Part shown: positions 7,816-15,670 of the stretch, piece after piece | Position numbering within the stretch: position 1 is the first letter of the stretch | How the letters are laid out: each line of letters starts with the position of its first letter | NCBI RefSeq assembly: GCF_023653175.1 | Contig: NZ_JAMNXL010000012.1 | Location: forward strand, 1 to 38,261 | Direction of reading: 5' to 3' | Source: Erythrobacter sp. | GTDB lineage: Bacteria; Pseudomonadota; Alphaproteobacteria; Sphingomonadales; Sphingomonadaceae | Length of the DNA stretch: 38,261 nt | Position numbers and translations under genes: made by a program | Notes under the pieces: generated by a model | What the model saw: only the letters and a program-made list of their open reading frames with translations | Told to the model about the DNA's origin: nothing | Databases searched by the model: none

Positions 7816-8519
7816 CAGGCGCGATCCAGCTCGCGGCTCAGGCCGGTGTGGAGCCTGTCGGCGAACCTCTGCAGCCCCGCCTCATAGCGGTCCACCGCCC
7901 CGCCGAAACGGTTGTAGGCGATCACCGCGGGGATTGCGGCGAACAGGCCGATGGCGGTCGCAAACAGCGCCTCGGCGATGCCCGGGGCGACCACCGCGAG
8001 GCTCGCGCTCTGCTGCGCGCCGATCTGGAAGAAGGAATTCATGATCCCCCACACCGTCCCGAACAGGCCGACGAAGGGCGCAACCGAGCCGACGGTGGCG
8101 AGGAAATTCAATCGCCCGGCAAGCGCGTCGGCTTCTTCCGCAATCTGGCTGTCCATCACGGCGGCGATGCGCTGGCGGGCGGCGTCGCGGTCGACCGGCT
8201 GCTTCGCGGTCGACTTGCGCCACTCGTCGAGCCCGGCGGCAGCGACGCGGGCGGCGGGGACTTCCTTCCTCATCTGCTTGGTCAGCAGGCCCTCGCGGTC
8301 GCGCTGCTCCCAGAACTCGCCCTCGTATTCGCGCGACTTCTTGGTGAGCCCGCCGATCCGCAGGGAGAAGGAGACGATGATCATCCACACCCACACGCTC
8401 GCGAGGATCAGGCCGATCATCACCGCCTGCACGATGATGTCGGCCTGAACGAACAGCTCGACCGGATCGAGGCGGGTCGGAGCGGGAAGCGTGGCGGCGG
8501 CAAGCAGGTCGAACGTCAC
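7815..8519 (-). CDS. tolQ: Tol-Pal motor subunit TolQ (MotA/TolQ/ExbB family)
   Basis: A 234-residue inner-membrane protein with three helices: one near residues 28-50, and a pair near 140-165 and 180-205. The last pair carries the family motif FVGLFGTVWGIMNSF and the Thr-rich EALFATAIGLFAAIPAVIAYN, which line the proton pathway of the TolQ pentamer. The start is GTG at 8519. The next upstream gene, the YbgC-like thioesterase, ends 4 nt earlier, so the genes are almost certainly co-transcribed. Length and motifs are normal. Confidence 0.94.
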   Translation of the reverse strand: MTFDLLAAATLPAPTRLDPVELFVQADIIVQAVMIGLILASVWVWMIIVSFSLRIGGLTKKSREYEGEFWEQRDREGLLTKQMRKEVPAARVAAAGLDEWRKSTAKQPVDRDAARQRIAAVMDSQIAEEADALAGRLNFLATVGSVAPFVGLFGTVWGIMNSFFQIGAQQSASLAVVAPGIAEALFATAIGLFAAIPAVIAYNRFGGAVDRYEAGLQRFADRLHTGLSRELDRA

Positions 8520-8523
8520 GGGG

Positions 8524-8973
8524 TCAAAGATCCTCGTTCATGAAAGTGGCAAAGGCAGCGCGCCATGCGGCGGGTTGGCGGCGCGGACGGCCATCTAGCG
8601 TGATGAAGCCGACGCGCAAACTCGCCTCGCACAGGATTTGCTCACCTCGGCGCGCAATCTGGTGCATCCGGCACGATGCCGCGCCAAGCTCGGTGCAGCG
8701 GGTTTCGATCACCACGTCGTCATCGAGCCGCGCGGGGGCGAGGTATTTCAGATTGACCTCGCTGAGTGCATAAGCCCCCTCACCGCTCTCGATCGCCGCG
8801 CGCTGGTCGATGCCGAGCATCCGCAAGAGGTCGGAGCGCGCGCGCTCGAACCAGCGCAGGTAATTGGCGTGATAGGTGATCCCCGAAAGGTCGGTGTCCT
8901 CGTAATAGACGCGCACCGCATAAAGGTGCCGCGCGCCATCGAGGACGCCGCCGGGGAGATTGGGGGAGGTCAT
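8524..8973 (-). CDS. ybgC: Acyl-CoA thioesterase of the YbgC/Tol-Pal type
   Basis: A hot-dog-fold protein of 149 residues. The motif YYEDTDLSGITYHANYLRWFERAR has the conserved Asp/Tyr-His arrangement of the 4-hydroxybenzoyl-CoA thioesterase group. YbgC heads tol-pal operons in many Proteobacteria, hydrolyses short acyl-CoA or interacts with acyl carrier protein, and is linked to phospholipid metabolism. I prefer the ATG at 8973 because AGGTGG lies at suitable distance; the GTG at 8982 adds three residues and lacks such a site. It is the first gene of the minus-strand tol cluster, with about 90 bp separating it from the HIT gene stop. Confidence 0.92.
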   Translation of the reverse strand: MTSPNLPGGVLDGARHLYAVRVYYEDTDLSGITYHANYLRWFERARSDLLRMLGIDQRAAIESGEGAYALSEVNLKYLAPARLDDDVVIETRCTELGAASCRMHQIARRGEQILCEASLRVGFITLDGRPRRQPAAWRAAFATFMNEDL

Positions 8974-9064
8974 GGCTGCCACCTAGCCTAGCGGGGAATC
9001 CGTTGCAAAGCCGGGACACTTGCAATGTGTCGATGAACCGCAGGCTAACGGCGGCTGGCAGGTG

Positions 9065-9445
9065 TCAGCGCCGCGCGATCATCGGGCCGAGGAACTGGCC
9101 GCCGAAGATGTGCACGTGGAGGTGCGGCACCTCCTGCCCGCCATGCGCGCCGATATTGGCGAGCAGGCGGTAGCCGGGCTCGACCAGCCCCTTGGCCCGC
9201 GCCACTTCGCCCACCGCGCGGATGAAGCCGGCGATTTCGGCATCGCTCGCCTTCGCCGAGAAATCGTCCCAGCTCACATACCGCCCCTTGGGGATCACCA
9301 GCGTGTGGATCTCGGCCTGCGGGTTGATGTCCTCGAAGGCGAAGGCCCAGTCGTCCTCGTAGACCTTCTTGCTCGGGATCTCGCCGCGCAGGATCTTCGC
9401 GAAGATGTTGGCGTCGTCATAAGGCAGGGTGGGGTCGATCGGCAT
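9065..9445 (-). CDS. HIT (histidine triad) family nucleotide-binding protein
   Basis: A compact protein of 126 residues with the histidine triad HLHVHIF near its C-terminus and the N-terminal IFAKILRGEIPSKKVYEDD block of the HinT/PKCI branch. HinT enzymes hydrolyse purine nucleoside phosphoramidates and aminoacyl-adenylates in the cytoplasm. The gene begins 3 nt after the hisE stop, so it belongs to the his transcript. The same hisE-hinT neighbourhood occurs in other alphaproteobacteria, though no role in histidine synthesis is proven. All expected residues are present. Confidence 0.93.
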   Translation of the reverse strand: MPIDPTLPYDDANIFAKILRGEIPSKKVYEDDWAFAFEDINPQAEIHTLVIPKGRYVSWDDFSAKASDAEIAGFIRAVGEVARAKGLVEPGYRLLANIGAHGGQEVPHLHVHIFGGQFLGPMIARR

Positions 9446-9448
9446 GGG

Positions 9449-9763
9449 TTACTCCGTGCGGGCGGCTTTTTCAGCGAGGCCGGACAGCCCCTCGCGGCGG
9501 TCGAGTTCGGCGAGCACCTGTTCAAGCGGCACGCCCTTCTCGGCGAGCAGCACCATCAGGTGGAACAGCAGGTCAGCCGCCTCGCCCACCAGTTCGGCCT
9601 CATCCCCCGCCAGCGCGGCGATCACCGTCTCGGTCGCCTCCTCGCCGAGCTTCTGCGCAATCTTGGCGAGACCCTTGGCGTGGAGCTTCGCGACGTAGCT
9701 TTCGTCGGGCGAGGCCGTCAGACGCTGGGCGATGGTCGCTTCAAGTCGGGTGAGGGTTTCCAT
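9449..9763 (-). CDS. hisE: Phosphoribosyl-ATP pyrophosphatase HisE
   Basis: A 104-residue all-alpha MazG-like NTP pyrophosphohydrolase. It carries KLGEEATETVIAALAGDEAEL and ADLLFHLMVLL, holding the acidic Mg-binding residues (EExxE and ExxD). It catalyses step 2 of histidine synthesis, PR-ATP to PR-AMP. It stands alone, not fused to HisI, as is usual in alphaproteobacteria. The ATG at 9763 starts 14 nt after the hisF stop. A much longer open frame runs upstream through hisF in another frame and is not coding. Confidence 0.95.
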   Translation of the reverse strand: METLTRLEATIAQRLTASPDESYVAKLHAKGLAKIAQKLGEEATETVIAALAGDEAELVGEAADLLFHLMVLLAEKGVPLEQVLAELDRREGLSGLAEKAARTE

Positions 9764-9777
9764 GCAGCCTCTTTCGG

Positions 9778-10542
9778 TCAAACCCCGCGCGCGGGCAACC
9801 CCGCCGCCCGCAGCGCCGCGTGCGCCTCGGCGATGGTGTGGTGGCCGAAGTGGAAGATGCTCGCGGCGAGCACCGCGCTGGCGTGGCCCTTGGTGACCCC
9901 GTCCACAAGGTGCTCGAGGCTCCCCACCCCGCCGCTCGCGATCACCGGCACGCTGACCGCGTCGGCGATCTCGCGAGTCAGGGCGAGGTCGTAGCCGCGC
10001 TGCGTGCCGTCCCCGTCCATCGAGGTCACCAGCAACTCTCCCGCGCCGAGGTCGGCGACCTTTAGCGCATATTCGACCGCGTCGATCCCGGTCGGCTTGC
10101 GGCCGCCGTGGGTGAAGATTTCCCAGTTCCCGCGCGGCGTGCGGCGCGCATCGACGCTGGCGACGACGCATTGGCTGCCGAAGCGCGATGCGATCTCGCC
10201 CACCAGCTCGGGCCGGGCGACGGCGGCGGAGTTCACCGCAACCTTGTCCGCCCCCGCCAGCAGCAGCGCGCGGGCGTCCTCAGGCGATCGCACCCCGCCG
10301 CCGACGGTCAATGGCATAAAGCACACCTCCGCCGTGCGCCGCACCATGCCCAGCAGCGTCCCGCGCCCTTCGTGGCTGGCAGAAATGTCGAGAAAGCACA
10401 GCTCGTCCGCGCCCGCCGCATCATAGGCGCGCGCCTGCTCCACGGGATCGCCCGCGTCCTTGAGGTCGACGAAGTTCACGCCCTTGACCACGCGGCCCTC
10501 GGCCACGTCGAGACAGGGGATGACGCGGATGCGGACGGTCAT
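9778..10542 (-). CDS. hisF: Imidazole glycerol phosphate synthase, cyclase subunit HisF
   Basis: A (beta/alpha)8 barrel of 254 residues. The N-terminal [16 protein letters not shown] carries catalytic Asp11, and the mid-barrel SVDARR block carries the second Asp. Phosphate-binding loops GGGVRS and ASGGVGS are present. HisF uses ammonia channelled from HisH to close the imidazole ring, making IGP and AICAR. Its ATG overlaps the stop of a small membrane ORF by 4 nt (ATGA), which places a foreign-looking gene between hisA and hisF. Length and active site are normal. Confidence 0.96.
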   Translation of the reverse strand: MTVRIRVIPCLDVAEGRVVKGVNFVDLKDAGDPVEQARAYDAAGADELCFLDISASHEGRGTLLGMVRRTAEVCFMPLTVGGGVRSPEDARALLLAGADKVAVNSAAVARPELVGEIASRFGSQCVVASVDARRTPRGNWEIFTHGGRKPTGIDAVEYALKVADLGAGELLVTSMDGDGTQRGYDLALTREIADAVSVPVIASGGVGSLEHLVDGVTKGHASAVLAASIFHFGHHTIAEAHAALRAAGLPARGV

Positions 10543-10769
10543 AGCTTGTCTGCCAAACCCATCATCAAGCCCGAGGCAAGCATCAGAATGATAAGGAGCC
10601 TAAACGCAAACGCAGACCAGTAAAGGCGCGGCTGGGCTTTCCTGCTGACCTTCGTGAAAATGCCTTGGGTATACTGAACCTCGGCATCAGCTCGGCCAAG
10701 ATCGCGCCATGTGATGTACGCGGTACTCATCAGCATTACCGCAGAAATAAGGATGATTATCCAAGGCAT
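10539..10769 (-). CDS. Small two-helix membrane protein inside the his operon (76 aa)
   Basis: Two hydrophobic segments, residues 1-17 ([17 protein letters not shown]) and about 54-72 ([17 protein letters not shown]), flank a polar loop, [20 protein letters not shown]. It starts 2 nt after the hisA stop and its stop overlaps the hisF ATG (ATGA), so it is fully embedded and translationally coupled. Its base composition is visibly richer in A+T than hisA or hisF. I do not recognise the family. It could be a late insertion that kept coupling to hisF, or a membrane-tethered accessory factor. The ORF is real by coupling and topology; its function is unknown. Confidence 0.6.
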   Translation of the reverse strand: MPWIIILISAVMLMSTAYITWRDLGRADAEVQYTQGIFTKVSRKAQPRLYWSAFAFRLLIILMLASGLMMGLADKL

Positions 10770-10771
10770 AT

Positions 10772-11500
10772 CTACGCCCGCGCGCCCATCGCAATCGCTG
10801 CCGCCAGATCGAGCCGCCCTTCATACAGCGCGCGTCCGGTGATCACCCCCTCGATACCCTCATGCGCGTGGAGGGAGAGGATGTGGATGTCGTCCAGCCC
10901 CTTCACCCCGCCGCTGGCGATCACTGGAATGTCGACCCGGCGGGCGAGGTCGACGGTCGCCTCGATGTTCACGCCCTTGAGCAGGCCATCTCTGCCGATG
11001 TCGGTGAACAGCAGCGAAGCGACGCCCGCATCCTCGAAGCGGCGGGCAAGATCGGTGACCGGGACGTCGGAGACCTCCGCCCAGCCCTCGGTCGCGACCA
11101 TCCCGTCCTTGGCGTCGACCGCGACGACGATGCCGTTCTCCCATTCGCGGGCCATGTCCTTGACGAACTCGGGGTTCTTGAGCGCCGCCGAGCCCATCAC
11201 CACCCGCGCCACGCCGAGGTTGAACCACCCCTCGACCGCCTTCGCGTCGCGGATGCCGCCGCCAAGCTGCACATAGCCGGGGAAGGCCGCGACAATGGCT
11301 TCGACCGCCGCGCGGTTGCGGCTTTCGCCTGCGAAGCTGCCGTCGAGGTCGACGACATGGAGGTGCTCGGCCCCGGCGTCGGCAAAGATCAGTGCCTGCG
11401 CGGCCGGGTCATCGCCGTAGATCGTGGCGCGCTCCATGTCGCCTTCCACGAGGCGGACGACTTGGCCACCCTTGAGGTCGATTGCGGGGAAGATGATCAC
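10772..11500 (-). CDS. hisA: HisA, ProFAR isomerase
   Basis: A TIM barrel of 242 residues beginning [17 protein letters not shown], with catalytic Asp8, and containing VVAVDAKDG and the phosphate loops QLGGGIRD and IASGGVKG. It isomerises ProFAR to PRFAR, the Amadori step before HisF/HisH. The start is GTG at 11500, overlapping the hisH stop as GTGA. The longer open frame upstream runs antisense-like through hisH in another frame. The ATI-rich start and length match the family exactly, so the GTG is well supported despite the longer alternative. Confidence 0.95.
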   Translation of the reverse strand: MIIFPAIDLKGGQVVRLVEGDMERATIYGDDPAAQALIFADAGAEHLHVVDLDGSFAGESRNRAAVEAIVAAFPGYVQLGGGIRDAKAVEGWFNLGVARVVMGSAALKNPEFVKDMAREWENGIVVAVDAKDGMVATEGWAEVSDVPVTDLARRFEDAGVASLLFTDIGRDGLLKGVNIEATVDLARRVDIPVIASGGVKGLDDIHILSLHAHEGIEGVITGRALYEGRLDLAAAIAMGARA

Positions 11501-12123
11501 GGGAACCACTCCAGAAAGCGCCGGAGTGTCGCAAGGCCATAGGTCTGGCTCTTCTCCGGGTGAAACTGCACGCCGAGGATGTTGTCGCGCGCGACCGCCG
11601 CCACCAGCCCCTCGCCGTGGTCGGTCATCGCGGCGACATGGTGGGGATCGGACGCGGCGAAGTGGAAGGAGTGGAGGAAATAGGCCTCGCCTTCCTCGAT
11701 AACAGCATGGTCCTTGGCGTGAGGCAGCAGGGCGACATCGTTCCAGCCCATGTGCGGGACCTTGATCGCGGGGTCGGAGGGCGCGATCAGCCGCACCTCG
11801 CCCGGGATCCAGCCGAGGCCGGGATGCGCGCCGAATTCCAGCCCGCGGTCGGCAAGCAGCTGCATCCCCACGCATATGCCGAGGAAGGGCGCGCCGCCCA
11901 CGCGGACGCGCTCAGTCATCGCCTCGACCATGCCGGGGAGCGCGCGGAGCCCTTCGGCACAGGCGCGAAAGGCGCCGACACCGGGGAGCACGATCCGGTC
12001 GGCCGCGCGCACCACATAGGGGTCGGCGGTGACGGCTACCGAAGCCCCCGCCGCCTTCAAGGCGTTGTGAACGGAATGCAGATTACCGGCCCCATAATCG
12101 ACAAGGGCCACAACCTCAGCCAC
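11497..12123 (-). CDS. hisH: Imidazole glycerol phosphate synthase, glutamine amidotransferase subunit HisH
   Basis: A class I amidotransferase of 208 residues. It has [12 protein letters not shown] at the N-terminus, the nucleophile loop GICVGMQ with Cys84, and the His-Glu pair in FHPEKS near the C-terminus. It hydrolyses glutamine and passes ammonia to HisF. The best start is GTG at 12123, because the [10 protein letters not shown] strand must lie at the N-terminus; an in-frame ATG at 12171 would add 16 Arg/Gly-rich residues that belong to the hisB tail in another frame. It overlaps the hisB 3' end by 8 nt. Confidence 0.94.
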   Translation of the reverse strand: MAEVVALVDYGAGNLHSVHNALKAAGASVAVTADPYVVRAADRIVLPGVGAFRACAEGLRALPGMVEAMTERVRVGGAPFLGICVGMQLLADRGLEFGAHPGLGWIPGEVRLIAPSDPAIKVPHMGWNDVALLPHAKDHAVIEEGEAYFLHSFHFAASDPHHVAAMTDHGEGLVAAVARDNILGVQFHPEKSQTYGLATLRRFLEWFP

Positions 12124-12724
12124 CGAGCTGCCCCTTGGTGCTCGGAATCGCCCCGCCCTTCCTCGGGTCACGCTCGACCGCCTGCCGCATCGCGCGGGCG
12201 AAACCCTTGTAGAGGCTCTCGCAGATGTGGTGGTTGTTGGTGCCGTAGAGCAGCTCCATGTGGAGCGTGATGCCCGCAGCTTGGCTCACCGAATGGAACC
12301 AGTGCTCGATCAACTCGGTGTCCCATTCGCCGAGGCGTTCCTGGGTAAACTTCGCCTTCCACACGAGGTAGGGCCGCCCGGATATGTCGAGCGCCACCCG
12401 CGAAAGCGTCTCGTCCATCGGCGAATAGGCCGCGCCGTAGCGCCCGATCCCGGCCTTGTCGCCCAAGGCGTTGCTGATCGCCTGCCCCAGCGCGATCGCC
12501 GAATCCTCGGTGGTGTGGTGCTGGTCGACATGGAGGTCGCCCTCCACCTTCATCGTCACGTCGATCAGCGAATGGCGGCTGAACTGTTCGACCATATGAT
12601 CGAGAAAGCCGATTCCGGTGCTCACGTCATAGGCGCCCGTGCCGTCGAGATTGACGGCAATGGCGATCTTCGTCTCGGTGGTGTTGCGGTCTACCGCGCC
12701 GGTGCGGGGGGGAGTGCTGGCCAT
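12116..12724 (-). CDS. hisB: Imidazoleglycerol-phosphate dehydratase HisB
   Basis: A monofunctional 202-residue IGPD. Mn-binding motifs [23 protein letters not shown] and NNHHICES are all visible, duplicated as in the two-fold internal repeat of the family. It dehydrates IGP to imidazole acetol phosphate. It is the first gene of the local his block (hisB-hisH-hisA-orf-hisF-hisE-HIT). The ATG at 12724 lies only 7 nt from a plausible -10 element and has no Shine-Dalgarno sequence, hinting at a leaderless message. An in-frame upstream ATG at 12853 would overlap divergent sspB and is unlikely. Confidence 0.95.
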   Translation of the reverse strand: MASTPPRTGAVDRNTTETKIAIAVNLDGTGAYDVSTGIGFLDHMVEQFSRHSLIDVTMKVEGDLHVDQHHTTEDSAIALGQAISNALGDKAGIGRYGAAYSPMDETLSRVALDISGRPYLVWKAKFTQERLGEWDTELIEHWFHSVSQAAGITLHMELLYGTNNHHICESLYKGFARAMRQAVERDPRKGGAIPSTKGQLGG

Positions 12725-12731
12725 GAGCCGC

Positions 12732-12759
12732 GCTATAGTCGGCTGGCAGCGCATGACAA
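12732..12759 (-). promoter_or_regulatory. Candidate his operon promoter
   Basis: Read on the minus strand, TTGTCA (12759-12754), a 16-nt spacer and TATAGC (12737-12732) resemble a sigma-70 promoter. The predicted start would coincide with, or fall within 1-2 nt of, the hisB ATG at 12724. Confidence 0.4.
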
Positions 12760-12867
12760 GCGGGCCGCGCATCGCGCCAATACCGGTGTCAATGCGGCAT
12801 GACACGGCCCGAACACGCCAAAGCCCCTTGACCAACTTCGCGCATGCCGCCACGAATCCGTCCAGCC

Positions 12868-13347
12868 ATGAACAGCGACACGCCCGACAGCCTGATCCCC
12901 TACGACGAAATCGTGCAGGAAGCCCTGCGCGCCGTCGTCGGCCGTGTGCTCGGCTCGATCGTCAGCGGCGGCGGCAGCCTGCCGGGCGCGCATCATTTCT
13001 ACATCACTTTCAAGACCGCCGCGCCCGGGGTGTCGATCCCGCAGCACCTGCGCGAACGTTTTCCCGACGAGATGACGATCGTCCTCCAGAACAAGTTCTG
13101 GGACCTGGAGGTGCTGCCGCAAAGCTTCTCGGTCAGCCTCACCTTCAACCAGGTGCCCGCCAAGCTGACGATCCCGTTTGCCGCGATCACCGCCTTCGTC
13201 GATCCGGCAGTCGATTTCGGCCTGCAATTCCAGGCCGCGGTCGACGAGCTCGAGCCCGAAGCGCACGACGATGCCGAGAATGACGGGCCGGACACGGATC
13301 CGGACGGCTCGAACGTCGTCTCGGTCGATTTCGGCCGCAAGAAATAG
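12868..13347 (+). CDS. sspB: SspB-family ClpXP adaptor (alphaproteobacterial type)
   Basis: The SspB substrate-binding fold occupies about residues 1-125 of 159 ([19 protein letters not shown], then [11 protein letters not shown], then [17 protein letters not shown]). A disordered acidic Asp/Glu linker follows. The last residues, [10 protein letters not shown], match the short basic ClpX-binding tail (XB motif). The adaptor delivers ssrA-tagged and other substrates to ClpXP. I prefer the ATG at 12868 ([13 protein letters not shown]); ATG at 12844 adds MPPRIRPA. Neither has a clear ribosome site. It is divergent from hisB, about 140 bp apart, and followed 7 nt later by a small gene likely in the same unit. 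Confidence 0.9.
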   Translation: MNSDTPDSLIPYDEIVQEALRAVVGRVLGSIVSGGGSLPGAHHFYITFKTAAPGVSIPQHLRERFPDEMTIVLQNKFWDLEVLPQSFSVSLTFNQVPAKLTIPFAAITAFVDPAVDFGLQFQAAVDELEPEAHDDAENDGPDTDPDGSNVVSVDFGRKK

Positions 13348-13354
13348 GCCCCTG

Positions 13355-13801
13355 ATGGCGGGGGCCAGACGGACCGGCAAAGGCAAGCGCGGGAAACCGG
13401 ACACGCCTGCCGCCGAGGCCAAGGCCGCCCCTGCCGAACTCGACACAAAGCCCGCCGGCCCCGCCGGCCTTCCCCTCCCCAGCTCTTCGGCCGGCACCAA
13501 TCTCGTCATCGCCGACATCGTGCTGCGCGCCGCGGGTGGCCTGCTGCGCGACCGGCTGGAGAAGGGCCTGATCGTCAAGAGCCACGGGCAGGCCAAGGCC
13601 GACAAGCTGGTCGACGGGCGCGGTGCCATGACCACTCTGGCACTGTGGAGCGCAAGCCACCTCGCGCGCCGTTCGCCGCTGGGGCTCGCGGTGGTCGCGG
13701 GGGGATTGGCGGCGAAGGTGTTCTACGACCGCGGCAGGCGGCTCGAGAAGAAGCGGCAGGCGGAGAGGCCGCTCCCGGCCCCGCCCTCCGGCGAATCCTG
13801 A
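13355..13801 (+). CDS. Hypothetical small protein, one possible membrane segment (148 aa)
   Basis: The N-terminus is basic and low-complexity (Lys/Ala/Pro-rich, to about residue 48). A conserved-looking middle follows: IADIVLRAAGGLLRDRLEKGL, then a Gly/Ala-rich hydrophobic stretch, PLGLAVVAGGLAAKVFYDRG, near residues 108-127. The tail is charged. I do not recognise a named domain. It starts 7 nt after sspB and precedes gmk by 42 nt in the same orientation. The basic leader and amphipathic middle could suit a membrane-associated protein. Expression from the sspB promoter is the simplest reading. Confidence 0.6.
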   Translation: MAGARRTGKGKRGKPDTPAAEAKAAPAELDTKPAGPAGLPLPSSSAGTNLVIADIVLRAAGGLLRDRLEKGLIVKSHGQAKADKLVDGRGAMTTLALWSASHLARRSPLGLAVVAGGLAAKVFYDRGRRLEKKRQAERPLPAPPSGES

Positions 13802-13843
13802 TCCGCGCTTGATTTCGCAGCCCCGCTTGGTGCAACGGAGCCC

Positions 13844-14494
13844 ATGGGCGAATCCTCACACAATGCCGCAGACCAGCTTCACCGCCGGGGCCTGATGTTC
13901 ATCCTCTCCTCGCCCTCGGGCGCGGGGAAGACCACGCTGTCGCGGATGCTGCTGGCCAAGGACGCGGAGATCAAGCTCTCGGTCTCGGCGACCACCCGCC
14001 CGCCGCGCCCGGGCGAGATCGACGGGGTGCATTACCACTTCGTCTCGCCCGAACAGTTCGAGGCGATGATCGACGAGGATGATTTCTACGAATGGGCCGA
14101 GGTCTTCGGCCATCGCTACGGCACGCCCAAGGGCAAGATCCGCGCCGGGCTGAAGGAGGGGCAGGACTTCCTGTTCGACATCGACTGGCAGGGCACCCAG
14201 CAGCTCTACCAGAAGGACCAGCAGGACGTTGTGCGGGTTTTCATCCTGCCTCCCTCGCTTGAGGAACTGCACCGCCGCCTCAAGGGCCGCGCCACCGACA
14301 GCCCCGAGGTGATCGCCGCCCGCATGGAGCGCGCCCGGGCCGAGATCAGCCACTGGGACGGCTACGACTACGTCATCATCAACGATGATATCGACGTGTG
14401 CTTCGACAAGGTCCGCGCGATCCTCGAAGCGGAACGCATGAAGCGTGCCCGGCAGACCGGGCTGATCCCCTTCGTGCGAGGGCTGATGGGTTAG
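13844..14494 (+). CDS. gmk: Guanylate kinase
   Basis: A 216-residue P-loop kinase with SSPSGAGKTTLSRML near residues 22-36. The GMP-binding residues of the family follow: SATTRPPRPGE, GVHYHFVS and the EWAEVFGHRYG lid. IDWQGTQQL and the C-terminal DYVIINDD segment are also typical. It phosphorylates GMP to GDP in the cytoplasm. The ATG at 13844 has GGAG close upstream; Met18 is a possible shorter start, just before the first beta-strand. The stop overlaps the end of the convergent MBL gene by 4 nt. Identification is secure. Confidence 0.96.
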   Translation: MGESSHNAADQLHRRGLMFILSSPSGAGKTTLSRMLLAKDAEIKLSVSATTRPPRPGEIDGVHYHFVSPEQFEAMIDEDDFYEWAEVFGHRYGTPKGKIRAGLKEGQDFLFDIDWQGTQQLYQKDQQDVVRVFILPPSLEELHRRLKGRATDSPEVIAARMERARAEISHWDGYDYVIINDDIDVCFDKVRAILEAERMKRARQTGLIPFVRGLMG

Positions 14495-15426
14495 GACACC
14501 GGCTTGGGCTCGGGCGCCGATGTGGCGGGCAGCCCGTTGATGTTGAGGTGCTCCTGCATGATCCAGCAGTGGCCCGGGGTGGAAACCGAGGCGCCGCCGA
14601 GCTTTCCTTCCCACTTGCCGAGCATCGACACGGTGCAGGCATCGGCCACACGGTCCATCCACGTCTTCACCAGCAGCCAGCGGTTGGCGAAGCCGATCTC
14701 GCCCGCCACGCCCATGAAGTCGACCTTGCCCTGTGCCTCGCGCGCCGCCGCGACTAGATCGGTAACATAGGTCTTCGCGGTCTCGACATCCTCACGCGTG
14801 CCCGGGCGCGAGAGGTGCCCGCCGACAAAGACCGAGAAATCGTAGCCCAGCAGCACGTCATGCGCATCGATGAAGCCCTGCACGTCCTCGGCCATGCCGA
14901 GATTGGTGAACGGCACCCAGCCGGGATATACGATATCGACCATCATCAAGACCTTCTCGCGCGGGAAAAGCACGATGAGGTTCCCCGGTTCATGGAAGGC
15001 TCCGGCAAGGTCGAGCTGCACCTCGGTGGCACCGAAGCGCATGCCCGTGCTGCCCGGCCCGACCACGCGGGTCGGAACCGGTCGACGCGGATCGGCCAGC
15101 CGCGCAAGCTTGTCGCGCGTGGGCACGCTGGCGATGCGCTGGACTTCCGGACCATACTGGTCGGCCGCGCCGATATGGTCGATATGGCTGTGGGTATAGA
15201 TCAGCGCGATCACCGGCTTGTCAGTCGCTGCCGCGATCGCCTGCGAGAGCCGCGGCCCGATCGAGGGCGGGGCATCGACCACGACCACGCCCGCGTCGGT
15301 CACCGCGAACAGGGCCTGATAGAGCCCGTCGGTGACCATGTGCACCCCGGGCGCCACCTCGCGCACGAGGATGCCGGTGTCCTGCGGCACCGGCATCCTC
15401 GTGCGGCGGCGGGCAGATCCTGCCAT
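14491..15426 (-). CDS. Metallo-beta-lactamase-fold hydrolase (main part of a frameshifted gene)
   Basis: The frame holds a complete MBL fold. THSHIDHIG carries the HxHxDH zinc motif, AGAFHEPGN the next His, MMVDIVYPG the bridging Asp, and FVGGHLSRPG the last His. A ~110-residue C-terminal extension follows. The family hydrolyses diverse esters, thioesters and lactams; the substrate here cannot be named. The formal start MAGSARRRTRM is not convincing. A signal peptide with its own ribosome site lies just upstream in another frame (15539-15414), and removing 20 nt (15394-15413) would join the two seamlessly as QDLPVPQDTG. So this is a periplasmic hydrolase gene that has been broken, or a sequence error. 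Confidence 0.7.
   Translation of the reverse strand: MAGSARRRTRMPVPQDTGILVREVAPGVHMVTDGLYQALFAVTDAGVVVVDAPPSIGPRLSQAIAAATDKPVIALIYTHSHIDHIGAADQYGPEVQRIASVPTRDKLARLADPRRPVPTRVVGPGSTGMRFGATEVQLDLAGAFHEPGNLIVLFPREKVLMMVDIVYPGWVPFTNLGMAEDVQGFIDAHDVLLGYDFSVFVGGHLSRPGTREDVETAKTYVTDLVAAAREAQGKVDFMGVAGEIGFANRWLLVKTWMDRVADACTVSMLGKWEGKLGGASVSTPGHCWIMQEHLNINGLPATSAPEPKPVS
15362..15405. repeat. 18-bp perfect inverted repeat at the frameshift junction
   Basis: CGCACGAGGATGCCGGTG at 15362-15379 is exactly reverse-complementary to 15388-15405, with an 8-nt spacer. It lies within coding DNA. The outer 12 bp of the 15394-15405 arm fall in the 20-nt segment that breaks the reading frame. The core CCGGTG/CACCGG is explained by the coding sequence, but the extension to 18 bp is not. 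Confidence 0.9.
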
Positions 15427-15539
15427 TCGCGCTCGTGCGCCGCCCCTGGCGAAGCGAGCGCGAGTGAGGCGGCGGCGGCAGCGGTAGTGACGGCGATCAA
15501 CGTGAAGGCAGGCCGGGGAGAGTTCAGCAAGGCAGGCAT
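15394..15539 (-). other. Detached signal-peptide start of the MBL gene (different frame)
   Basis: ATG at 15539 follows GGAG with 6 nt spacing and encodes MPALLNSPRPAFTLIAVTTA and a further Ala-rich run ending SPGAAHEREWQDLP, a convincing Sec signal and mature N-terminus. The frame then enters the 20-nt segment 15413-15394 and reads on out of phase with the MBL domain. Without that segment the joined product would be 342 residues long, in frame throughout. I read this as the original 5' end of the gene. Confidence 0.6.
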
Positions 15540-15670
15540 GGCGGGCTCCGCGAACCGGGGGAAAGAGACGACACCGTCGCTCGATACCCCCTGATCGCGC
15601 CGCCGGCAGGTGCGGGCCTGCGGCACCGTAACCGATCTTGCGGTGTTGCGCGCAGCCGCGCCCCCGCCCC

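Noticed and set aside
4364-9029. The 10-mer TTGCAATGTG at 4364-4373 and 9020-9029
   Set aside because: Two copies at unrelated positions relative to genes; too short to claim a shared site.
9015-9031. GACAC-N7-GTGTC inverted repeat upstream of ybgC
   Set aside because: Arms of only five bases with no second copy near the tol cluster; chance is likely.
12828-12857. TTGACC and ACGAAT as an sspB promoter
   Set aside because: The -10 match is poor and the spacing is 18 nt; not strong enough to list as a feature.
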